21,355 nucleotides of DNA, from positions 1 to 21,355 of the forward strand of contig JBGQHM010000074.1 in NCBI GenBank assembly GCA_041497995.1, in the 5' to 3' direction. Origin of the DNA: DATKMS01 sp041497995. GTDB lineage: Bacteria; Desulfobacterota; Binatia; HRBIN30. Positions within the stretch are counted from its first letter, which is position 1. Each line of letters starts with the position of its first letter. The position numbers and the translations under genes were made by a program. The notes under the pieces were generated by a model. It was not told where the DNA came from. It saw only the letters and a program-made list of their open reading frames with translations, and searched no databases. This document shows positions 1 through 6,990 of the stretch, in pieces.

Positions 1-873
1 AGGCAGTGTTGCTTCCCGTACAGAGTTCCTCCGGGTCACACACATCGCCCGACCCCGGCCGACACACCGCTCCCGCGTTGCCCGCCGGGTGCTGGCAGGT
101 ATTACTGGACCCGTTGCACTGGTCGAGCGTGCACGGGTTGCTGTCCGCTGTGCACGCCGTGCCACTGCTCTTCTTGGCGTCTGGCACCGGACATGCCTGC
201 CCCGCGGTCCCCGTACACGTCTCCGCTAGGTCGCACTCGTCCGCCGCCGCGCGACAGGTGAACCCGCTGGGCTGCACCGCATCGGTCGGACACGTGGGGC
301 TACTCCCCGTGCAGGTTTCGCTTGGATCACACAGATCCCCGGACCCGGTCCGGCACACTGCGCCGGCGTTGCCCGCCGGATGCTGACAGAGGTTGCTCGT
401 CCCGTCGCACTGGTCGAGCGTGCACGGGTTGCTGTCGCTTGGGCAGGCTGTGCCGGCGCTCTGCTTGCTGTCGACCGCCGGACAGGGTTGGCCGGAGACG
501 CCGGTGCACTTCTCATCCTTGTCGCACACGTCCACTGCAGACCGACAGACAAACGTCGCCGGTTGCTTCACGTCGTTCGGACAGGCAGTGTTGCTTCCCG
601 TACAGAGTTCCTCCGGGTCACACACATCGCCCGACCCCGGCCGACACACCGCTCCCGCGTTGCCCGCCGGGTGCTGGCAGGCATTACTCGTCCCGTCGCA
701 CTGGTCGAGCGTACACGTATTGCCGTCGGACGTGCAGGGCGTGCCGCTCGAAGTCTTGGCGTCGTTCGGACAGGAGCCGCTCGACCCTGAGCACACCTCG
801 GCCGGGTCACATACGCCCGCCGACGCACGGCAGCCCGTCGCCGCCGCCTTGAACGTGCACGTCGCGCTGCAAC
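1..873 (-). repeat. Tandem 291-bp coding repeats in the disintegrin-like protein (three copies)
   Basis: Three in-frame units of about 97 codons lie at roughly 583-873, 292-582 and 1-291. Each carries two disintegrin-like motifs plus a TLDQC...NTCQHPAGNAG module. Bases 1-99 are identical to bases 583-681, an offset of 582 bp or exactly two units. The intervening unit is clearly diverged at the DNA level. The left end of the array is cut by the window edge, so the copy number is unknown. Confidence 0.85.
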
Positions 874-2326
874 ACGAGCCGGCCGTCCCGTTTAACGCTC
901 CCTGATCACACTGCTCTCCCGTCTCGACCGCGCTGTTGCCGCAGACGGCACTCACATCGATGGTGAAGGCACACAGAGCCTGAACGCTGCACGGATCGGT
1001 GGCCGAGAAGGTCACGACGTGCAGCCCAACGTCCCCGGAAGTTGGGGTCCAGGAGAACGTGCTGTTCACTGGGTTGCCGCTCGTCGGCAGCACCGGCACC
1101 ATGCTCGCACCCCCGGGGAGGCCTGCTCCGTTTAGTGAGACTGAGTCCCCCGCGTTGGGATCGGACGCTCGGACCGGGAAGGTCACCAGGCTCCCGACGG
1201 TAGCCGGAATCGTGGACCCGCAGACGGGAGTCGGGCTGTTGAACGACGGGCTTGAGTTCAGCTGACAAGCCGGGACGAGTTGGATCAGAAAGTCCAACGG
1301 CACCTTTACTCCGGTTGCGGTTTCCGTGATCATCACCTGGGTCGAGTAGAGGGTATTGAGCGCTGCGTTACTGCAACCGTTCGGGCCTGCGCTACCGGCC
1401 AGAGCGCAGGTGTTGGTATCCCAGGTGTAGATCCCACTGCTGGCATTGATGCTGGCGGTATGTCCGGCGGCGCACTGAGGCGTACCTGGCTGAGCTGTAA
1501 ACGCGGCCTCGGCCAATGTTGAGAGCCGGAAGCTGAGCGCGTCCCCTTCGTTGTCGGAGGCCGGCACGGTAAAGGTACACAGCCCGTTTTGCGGACACAG
1601 CACAATGGGTGGGAGGCCGCTCACGGGCGAGCTGTTGGGGGAAGCCCCGCTGGAAGAACCCACGTTGACGAGGGTCTCCAACCGATAGTTGGCATCTGGG
1701 TTGTTAATGTGCGCGTTGGGCGATGTGCAATGGCTGATCCGCGCACTGTCGTTGATGAAAGCGGTCTTGTTGCCGCTGCTCGCATAGGTGTGCTGGATGG
1801 TCGGGTCGACGATTGGGAGGCTGGTCGGGTCGAGTGCCTCCGCGAAAAGCCAGTTGTTGGTAACGTCCACTGAGGTCACCCTGTACAATAAGCCCCGACC
1901 GCCGGGTGACCCGACCTGTGCGCTGCCGTCACCGAAATCGAAGAGGGTGGCGCCGATGCCCTCGAAGAAGACATCTCCAACCCCAGGCCCCCCGCCCCCC
2001 GTACAGGCAACAATAGTAGGAGCAACACTAGGCGTCCCTGATGCCGGGTTCACGCAGAAGCTGTTTTCGCCGTCGCGGCGCCAGGCGTCTTGGATCGTAA
2101 ACTCGATCGTGTTGTTCGCCGCCGGGCCGACGTGTCTCCACGTGATGTGTCCATACCGGAAATGCGTCGCCCAGGCCGGCGATGCACTGATGGCCCCAAC
2201 CAGACACAGCAGGGGCAACAGCATTGTCCGCCGAAGCCACCTGCTCCGACAGCTGACACTCACGCGTGCCCGAACGCTCACGCCTTGATCGGTTGGAGTC
2301 GCAAGTCTCACCTTGGGGTCCATCAT
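1..2326 (-). CDS. Secreted surface protein with Ig-like regions and tandem disintegrin-like Cys-rich repeats (3' end outside window)
   Basis: Reading minus-strand codons from an ATG at 2326 gives 775 open codons that run off the left edge. AGGAGG at 2337-2332 sits five bases before this ATG and fixes the start. Residues 1-32 are a basic leader, followed by a hydrophobic signal segment (LLPLLCLVGAISASPAWA) and then the mature start THFRYGHITW. The next ~370 residues hold Ig/cadherin-like stretches (FTVPASDNEGDALSFRLST; TFSWTPTSGDVGLHVVTFSA, the putative-Ig pattern). GNSAVETGEQCDQG begins the Cys-rich part, as in myxobacterial Cys-rich repeat proteins. The rest is built from CR...CDPxExCTGS...CP motifs that strongly resemble the second half of the ADAM disintegrin domain, alternating with NPCTLDQCxGxSNxCQHPAGNAG-type modules. 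A role in adhesion or surface display is inferred. No enzyme domain is visible and the C-terminal anchor is off-window. Other frames here are shadows. Confidence 0.88.
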   Translation of the reverse strand, partial: MMDPKVRLATPTDQGVSVRARVSVSCRSRWLRRTMLLPLLCLVGAISASPAWATHFRYGHITWRHVGPAANNTIEFTIQDAWRRDGENSFCVNPASGTPSVAPTIVACTGGGGPGVGDVFFEGIGATLFDFGDGSAQVGSPGGRGLLYRVTSVDVTNNWLFAEALDPTSLPIVDPTIQHTYASSGNKTAFINDSARISHCTSPNAHINNPDANYRLETLVNVGSSSGASPNSSPVSGLPPIVLCPQNGLCTFTVPASDNEGDALSFRLSTLAEAAFTAQPGTPQCAAGHTASINASSGIYTWDTNTCALAGSAGPNGCSNAALNTLYSTQVMITETATGVKVPLDFLIQLVPACQLNSSPSFNSPTPVCGSTIPATVGSLVTFPVRASDPNAGDSVSLNGAGLPGGASMVPVLPTSGNPVNSTFSWTPTSGDVGLHVVTFSATDPCSVQALCAFTIDVSAVCGNSAVETGEQCDQGALNGTAGSCCSATCTFKAAATGCRASAGVCDPAEVCSGSSGSCPNDAKTSSGTPCTSDGNTCTLDQCDGTSNACQHPAGNAGAVCRPGSGDVCDPEELCTGSNTACPNDVKQPATFVCRSAVDVCDKDEKCTGVSGQPCPAVDSKQSAGTACPSDSNPCTLDQCDGTSNLCQHPAGNAGAVCRTGSGDLCDPSETCTGSSPTCPTDAVQPSGFTCRAAADECDLAETCTGTAGQACPVPDAKKSSGTACTADSNPCTLDQCNGSSNTCQHPAGNAGAVCRPGSGDVCDPEELCTGSNTA

Positions 2327-2640
2327 CGGAACCTCCTGCAGTCCATAACTGTTGAGTGCCCTGCACAAACCGTCGGCCTTGCCCGAGACGCGGGCGGGCT
2401 TCATCTTCGTTGCTTACGGGTCGACCCAGGCGCCAACGCGCGCCCCTGCATTTTCTGTGTGAACGAACACGCCACCGGACCCGCCACTTGCGCGTCGGGT
2501 CCACGCCCCCCCTGGGTGTTTCCGACTCCTCTCTGACCACATCCATGGTCAGATTGTCAATACGTACATGTACGGGCTGCGTCAGACCCCGGGAAGCCCG
2601 TGGCACGCCAGCCCTGAGAGCCCGCGACCCCTGTCGCCCG
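2327..2640. other. Intergenic region upstream of the repeat protein
   Basis: These 314 bp lie between the sigma-like gene and the repeat-protein gene. Only a Shine-Dalgarno box at 2337-2332 and a cluster of symmetric elements at 2533-2574 stand out. Open frames crossing it on the plus strand have no ribosome site or family resemblance. Confidence 0.6.
2533..2574 (-). promoter_or_regulatory. Possible promoter/operator: TTGACA plus inverted repeat plus palindrome
   Basis: On the minus strand a perfect -35-like TTGACA lies at 2560-2555. Directly downstream is a 7-bp inverted repeat CTGACCA-6-TGGTCAG (2533-2552). Directly upstream is a perfect 12-bp palindrome CGTACATGTACG (2563-2574). No good TATAAT follows at 16-18 bp, so if this is a promoter it needs an activator or an alternative sigma factor. 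The position, about 230 bp before the repeat-protein start, suits regulation of that gene. Function is inferred. Confidence 0.35.
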
Positions 2641-2910
2641 TCAGGTTGCGGATTTGTGCGGTCGCACGCCTACCTCCGTCGCCGTGTCGTCGCGGATCGA
2701 GGCGCTGCGCAGATTGCGCAGCGCTCGCCGTTCGATCTGACGGAGCCAGCCGGAGCTCATACCGAGGCGCCTCTCCACTTCGTCGCGGCTGTGTGTGGGT
2801 TCGCCGATGCCGAAGAGCAGCCGCAGGAGAGTCTCCTCTCGAGCCGACAACTTTCGGAGATTGTCTTCTATCTGCACCATGAGCCCCCGAACTTCCCAGT
2901 TCTCAGCCAC
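2641..2910 (-). CDS. Stand-alone sigma-70 region 4-like DNA-binding protein
   Basis: The GTG at 2910 is preceded by GGAGGGGG (2926-2919), eight bases away, giving 89 residues. An upstream in-frame GTG at 2943 would give 100 residues but has a poorer ribosome site. Residues ~21-68 match sigma-70 region 4: LSAREETLLRLLFGIG, then a helix-turn-helix ending LRQIERRALRNLR, parallel to the RpoD RIRQIEAKALRKLR helix. Regions 1-3 are absent, so it cannot act as a full sigma factor by itself. Aligned by eye with E. coli RpoD, the -35-contacting R588 and Q589 are kept (R57, Q58), but R584 and E585 are replaced by S53 and G54. It lies 74 bp after the beta-helix gene and 314 bp before the repeat-protein gene, all on one strand. 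A local transcription factor for these surface genes is a plausible role. Secondary possibility: a decayed sigma-factor fragment. Confidence 0.75.
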   Translation of the reverse strand: MAENWEVRGLMVQIEDNLRKLSAREETLLRLLFGIGEPTHSRDEVERRLGMSSGWLRQIERRALRNLRSASIRDDTATEVGVRPHKSAT

Positions 2911-2918
2911 CGCATCTT

Positions 2919-2926
2919 CCCCCTCC
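2919..2926 (-). promoter_or_regulatory. Ribosome binding site deciding the GTG start of the sigma-like gene
   Basis: GGAGGGGG on the minus strand lies eight bases before GTG 2910. The longer alternative start at 2943 only has GAGG pressed directly against it. Confidence 0.6.
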
Positions 2927-2984
2927 GGCAGTCGCTGCCGCACGCCTCGAACGTCAGCGGACGGCAGCGACTCACCTGTCTCCG

Positions 2985-5831
2985 TTACTTCCTACACGTG
3001 GCTGTCGCGTGCTTTCCGGGCGACTTGCAGCTAACAATCGTGTCGCGTCGATCGAGCCCACCGAGCGTCAAAGTGACCTGCACACCGGCAGTGCTGAGCG
3101 GTGCTTGGAACGACCGATTGCTCGCCGAGACGGTCACGGAGTACACGCCACTGTGCTTGCGTAGCAGCTTGAGCACCTCGGCCCGCGTCCCAATGCAGGT
3201 GAACCGGGTTTTTCCGAGCTGCACGCAACGCGGCCCGCGAAAGACCATCGTCTCTTCTGCGCTCAGCCCGCCGCCGGCAACAGCGACGCCGCCACCGAGC
3301 GCCAGCCCCTCGGCGAGATCACCGCCTACCTCGCTCGGATCGAAGACGCCGGTGACCCGGATCGTTGCTTTGTTGGGCTTTGAGCTACTCGTCAGGCGTA
3401 CCCTGCTCAGCGTCAGTGGCGCCGGCAGCGTCTCCGTTGAATCGCAGATGTCGCCGGCTCCGTCTCCATTGCCGTCGCTTTGCCCGAAGTTGAACACTGC
3501 GGGGCAGTTGTCCGTCGCGTCGCACGTGAGGTCTCCATCCGTGTCGGGCAGAGACGTTCCCGCTTGGCACATACCTGTGCCCGTATTACATGTCTCGACC
3601 CCATCGCAGACTTCGCCGTCATCACACTCGGCAGCGGAGACGCATGAAACGCAGGCCGGAACAGTGCTGAGCACGGGGACGACGTTGACGTTACTGGCGG
3701 CGGTGTCGCAGCCGGGAGCGTTTGCCCCGTGGCCGCACCCCCAGTAGTTGTTTGTGGCGTCCAGTGTTCCCGACGCAATCCCGCTGCCATCGGCACCAAC
3801 GGTGTTGCCTTCAATGGCGTTCGAGTGGGCGCTGTTTCCAGCGGCGTACGACAAAACGCCAACATCGTTGTTGGTGATGCGGTTACAGGTTGCGACGTTG
3901 CCCGTGGCGTCGCCAGTCGGGCACAGACCAAACTGGTTGAAGGCCATCTCGATGCCGTTGTTGTTGCCGTCGATGATGTTGCCAGTCGCGGTATTGTTGC
4001 TCGCTGAGAAGAAGAGCACCCCGTCGGCGCCGTTCCCGTTCGCAGTATTTCCCGTGTAGAAGTTGCCGGTCAACTTGTTGTCGGTGATCGTTACCGGGCC
4101 CGCACCAAACCCGACCTGGACGGCATTCTGCGCCAGGACTAGGGTCGGCCCCGCGCCGGTGATGGTCGAACCAACGAGGCTACCGGACGCCACGCCATTC
4201 GGCGCATCGGCACAGCCGCAACCGTTGAACGTGACGCCGTTCTTGTTGTAGCCGGTCACCGTTACGCTGGCGATGTCGACGTGTGCGGCGTTCGACCCGT
4301 TCGCCTGCACCAGAATGCCGTTGCCGTTGCCATTGCCGCTGAACGGATTCTCGGCGACGTTGGCTACGGTACCGCCATGAATGGCGCCTGAGGCATTGCG
4401 ATAGAAGATACCCTCGAAGCGCGGCGGACCGCCGGCTGTACCGGCCAGCGAGCCATCGACGTTGAGGTTGCTCAAGGTCACTCCGCTCACGCCCGACACG
4501 AGCACAATGGCCGTGCCGGTGCCGCCGCTGCACGGACTCCCCTGGTCCGTGCCTGATACGACGCTGCTCGGTTTCACGACAGCGCCGCCGCCGTTGATGG
4601 TGATGTTGTTTGTGGTGATCTTGACTTGTTCGGGATACGTGCCCGCCCCGACCGTGATCGTGTCGCCGGCCCCGGCATGATCCACTTCGCCCTGGATGCT
4701 GGCGCCGATACGGCGCACGTTGTTGAAGGTGCCATACGAGTTCGGGACCGAGAACGTACCCAGGTTGGCAGGCGGAGCCGCGCCGAAGACGACGGCGTGG
4801 TTGAAGGTGTTGCCGGCGAAGTAAGTCGCCCAGTCGAACTGAGTGTTGTTGTAGGTGCCGCGCGCCCGGATCTGCTGGCCGTCGGGCGCGCTGTTGTTGA
4901 AGGTGTTGCTGGTGATCACCGCGCCACCCACCGAGTAGACGAACCAGGGAACGCCCGTGTCGGCGCCGTTGAAGCTGATCGACGGCCAGGCCTGGCTGCC
5001 GGCCGTGGTCGCCAGGTTTTTGAACGTGTTGCCCGTGACTACTCGCCCGCTCACCGACCCGCTGAAGCCGGCGCCACTGGTGATATCGAGGCTCACGCCG
5101 TCCTCGAAGATGTTGCCGTCGATCCGATACCTTTGGAGGTGCGACACGGTGTTCACCGTGTCGAAGTTGAAGTCGTTGAAGTAGACCGATCCCTGGAGGT
5201 CGGCGATGTCGCAGTTTTTGAGGGTGAAGTTGTCGCCGCCAACCTCGATCGTCTTGTTCTGACCGCCGGTGTTCGTTCCGACGCGGACGCCGGCGATGGT
5301 GACGTTGTCGCCCAGGACGAAGATGCCGTCGGGACCAAAGCAGAGGTTCGAGTTTGTGTTGATCGTCGCCTGGACGCCAGCGGCACTCGTGATCGGCACG
5401 TTAGCGCTGTCCACGCCCTGGATGGTGAGCCCGGCCTTGCCCACTCCGATGAACAGGCCGACGGTGTCGTTGGCGCAGGCAGGGGGGCTCGGCACAGTCG
5501 CCGTCTCACTGTACGTCCCCGGCGCCACGTTGATCGTGTCGCCAGGCGACGCGGCGTCGATCGCGGGCTGGATGGCACAATACGGCGTGCCTGTCACATC
5601 ACTGCAAGCTAGGTTGGCACCATCAACGTTCCGCGACGCTGCCCAAGCCGGTAACGCCTGGATGCTGGAGAGCACCCCCACGAGCGCGAGCGTACGGCAG
5701 ACGACGGCAAGCAGGGGTTTCATGACTCCGGCGGAGCCGTGGCCTTTTCGCTTGGCACTGAAGCGACCGTTGTGAAACACCCTGTAGACGAGGTAACTGG
5801 ACTTCGCTGCGTCAATCCGCTGTGCCTTCAT
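2985..5831 (-). CDS. Exported right-handed parallel beta-helix protein with Cys-rich/TSP3-like tail
   Basis: The protein has 948 residues from ATG 5831, with GAGGAGGGG three bases upstream. An upstream TTG at 5897 in the same frame lacks such a site. A later ATG at 5723 would begin directly at the signal peptide and cannot be excluded. Residues ~37-65 are the signal peptide, ending ALPAWAA. Residues ~73-728 are repetitive beta-helix sequence rich in N, G, T and V. Two copies of the DTIxVxxGTYxE opening turn (AIQPAIDAASPGDTINVAPG and GASIQGEVDHAGAGDTITVG) suggest two fused helices. Next come a Cys-rich motif (CDDGEVCDGVETCNTGTGMC) and an acidic TSP type-3-like calcium segment (PDTDGDLTCDATDNCP, then SDGNGDGAGDICD). 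A ~145-residue C-terminal module containing two Cys follows. Beta-helix domains of this kind occur in surface polysaccharide-active or adhesive proteins. No catalytic residues can be assigned. The same style of Cys-rich module occurs in the gene at 1-2326. Confidence 0.88.
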   Translation of the reverse strand: MKAQRIDAAKSSYLVYRVFHNGRFSAKRKGHGSAGVMKPLLAVVCRTLALVGVLSSIQALPAWAASRNVDGANLACSDVTGTPYCAIQPAIDAASPGDTINVAPGTYSETATVPSPPACANDTVGLFIGVGKAGLTIQGVDSANVPITSAAGVQATINTNSNLCFGPDGIFVLGDNVTIAGVRVGTNTGGQNKTIEVGGDNFTLKNCDIADLQGSVYFNDFNFDTVNTVSHLQRYRIDGNIFEDGVSLDITSGAGFSGSVSGRVVTGNTFKNLATTAGSQAWPSISFNGADTGVPWFVYSVGGAVITSNTFNNSAPDGQQIRARGTYNNTQFDWATYFAGNTFNHAVVFGAAPPANLGTFSVPNSYGTFNNVRRIGASIQGEVDHAGAGDTITVGAGTYPEQVKITTNNITINGGGAVVKPSSVVSGTDQGSPCSGGTGTAIVLVSGVSGVTLSNLNVDGSLAGTAGGPPRFEGIFYRNASGAIHGGTVANVAENPFSGNGNGNGILVQANGSNAAHVDIASVTVTGYNKNGVTFNGCGCADAPNGVASGSLVGSTITGAGPTLVLAQNAVQVGFGAGPVTITDNKLTGNFYTGNTANGNGADGVLFFSASNNTATGNIIDGNNNGIEMAFNQFGLCPTGDATGNVATCNRITNNDVGVLSYAAGNSAHSNAIEGNTVGADGSGIASGTLDATNNYWGCGHGANAPGCDTAASNVNVVPVLSTVPACVSCVSAAECDDGEVCDGVETCNTGTGMCQAGTSLPDTDGDLTCDATDNCPAVFNFGQSDGNGDGAGDICDSTETLPAPLTLSRVRLTSSSKPNKATIRVTGVFDPSEVGGDLAEGLALGGGVAVAGGGLSAEETMVFRGPRCVQLGKTRFTCIGTRAEVLKLLRKHSGVYSVTVSASNRSFQAPLSTAGVQVTLTLGGLDRRDTIVSCKSPGKHATATCRK

Positions 5832-5834
5832 TAT

Positions 5835-5843
5835 CCCCTCCTC
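5835..5843 (-). promoter_or_regulatory. Ribosome binding site deciding the beta-helix gene start
   Basis: GAGGAGGGG on the minus strand ends three bases before ATG 5831. It favours this ATG over TTG 5897 and ATG 5723. Confidence 0.65.
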
Positions 5844-6303
5844 TGCGATGGGGGCGTCCCGATTCATGGCCCGCCCTCTCGCTCTTGGTCTGTTCAAATG
5901 CGGGAGTCGTTGCGACCCGCGCGTCTCAACAGTTCGCCGTCACTTCGTGTTTATATGCTATGCCGGTTGACTAAACCGTCAGTGTCACGACGAGACACTA
6001 CAACCGACACGTTCATGGTTGCTATTCGTACTTCTACTGAATTCGTGCCGGAGGGGTGACTCGTCTCACGAAATCAGATGACATTGCTCAGCGTCGCGGC
6101 ATGTCTCGACGAGCGCGAGAGTCTATCTGCCTATGGCCTTCGAGTCTCATCGCGCCGATCATCCACGCCGCTCAACGATACGCTGGTGTCGACGCCCGCC
6201 GCATGGAGCGCTGGGTTGCTGCCTGGTGGCTTCTCCGTGAATCTACGGAAGCATGAGCAGTCTCCGGCGTAGCGGGACACTCACACGGACGTGGGGCCAA
6301 GTG

Positions 6304-6332
6304 GACGGCGCGGGCGCCGACTCTACGCCGTC
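6304..6332 (-). terminator. GC-rich hairpin just after the response regulator
   Basis: GACGGCG (6304-6310) and CGCCGTC (6326-6332) form a perfect 7-bp stem. A nested GGCGC/GCGCC stem competes with it. It begins four bases past the response-regulator stop codon. No T-run follows on the minus strand, so intrinsic termination is doubtful. Confidence 0.3.
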
Positions 6333-6336
6333 TCGC

Positions 6337-6990
6337 CTACTCTTCCAGCGGCACGATGCCGCGGCGCAACGCGTAGCGCACCAGATCGGTCTGGCTCCGC
6401 AGGCCGAGCTTCCTCATCAAGTTGGCGCGGTGCGTTTCAACCGTACGCGTGCTGATGAACAGACGGGTAGCGATCTCCGGGCTGGTGCGGCCTTCCGCCG
6501 CAAGATGCAGAACCTCCCGCTCACGCGTACTGAGTGTCTCGTACGGGTCGAGCGGTGCCCCGGCCGCCTTCTCGACGTACATCTCGATGGAGTGCTCAGA
6601 GAGGGGCGGACTGAGGTAGCGGCCGCCGGCCAAGACTTCGTGGATCGCGCGAATCAGTTCTCCGGCCTCCGAACCTTTGAGTACGTAGGCACTGGCGCCG
6701 TTGCGCAACGCTTCGATTACGTACGCCTCGTTGGCGTGCATGGACAAGACGACGATCCGCGTCTGCGGGACACTGCGGGCCAGTTGGCGGGTGATCTCCA
6801 ACCCATTGAGTCCGGGCATGATCAGGTCGAGCACCAGCACATCCGGCTGCAGGGCCTCGACCTGCGGAATGACCTGCAGCGCATCCGCCACTTCACCGAC
6901 GACGTGAAAGCCCGGCTCGGCCTCCAAGAGATTGCGAATCCCCAGCCGTACCACCGGATGGTCATCGGCCAGCACAATCGTTACGGACAT
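6337..6990 (-). CDS. NarL/FixJ-family response regulator (receiver + LuxR helix-turn-helix)
   Basis: The protein has 217 residues, the usual length. The receiver domain (3-120) has the acidic pair D9/D10, phospho-acceptor D55 in VLDLIMPG, S83 and conserved K105. The LuxR-type output domain is at ~151-210 (LSTREREVLHLAAEGRTSPE, then STRTVETHRANLMRKL). GAGGTGACGCC precedes ATG 6990. The start lies inside the end of the kinase gene (10-bp overlap with its TAA at 6983-6981), so the two should be translationally coupled and form a cognate pair. Phosphorylation by the kinase would drive DNA binding. The targets are not visible in the sequence. Confidence 0.95.
   Translation of the reverse strand: MSVTIVLADDHPVVRLGIRNLLEAEPGFHVVGEVADALQVIPQVEALQPDVLVLDLIMPGLNGLEITRQLARSVPQTRIVVLSMHANEAYVIEALRNGASAYVLKGSEAGELIRAIHEVLAGGRYLSPPLSEHSIEMYVEKAAGAPLDPYETLSTREREVLHLAAEGRTSPEIATRLFISTRTVETHRANLMRKLGLRSQTDLVRYALRRGIVPLEE

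Larger units (their letters stand above)
5832..6336. other. Non-coding region between beta-helix gene and response regulator
   Basis: In these 505 bp I see no supportable gene. The stretch 5945-6050 is visibly more AT-rich than its surroundings and contains AGTGTC-7-GACACT (5980-5998), a possible operator or leader hairpin. The promoter of the minus-strand beta-helix gene should lie here (TATAAA-like sequence around 5950), but no convincing -35/-10 pair is seen. Short plus-strand frames lack ribosome sites and family resemblance. Confidence 0.55.

Noticed and set aside
226..828. Short frames over the Cys-rich repeats on both strands
   Set aside because: They are out of frame with the continuous 775-codon reading that has a signal peptide, ribosome site and regular Cys spacing.
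1..873. CRISPR-like array
   Set aside because: The 291-bp repeats are coding and contiguous without unique spacers, so this is a protein repeat array.
2356..3747. Plus-strand open frame of 463 codons
   Set aside because: It spans a promoter region and two well-supported minus-strand genes. The protein is S/P-rich with no signal or domain.
4626..5612. Plus-strand open frame of 328 codons opposite the beta-helix gene
   Set aside because: It is an antisense shadow with V/D/R/A bias and no ribosome site or domain.
6056..6272. Two ~65-codon plus-strand frames in the 505-bp gap
   Set aside because: They have no convincing ribosome site, no motif and random-looking composition.
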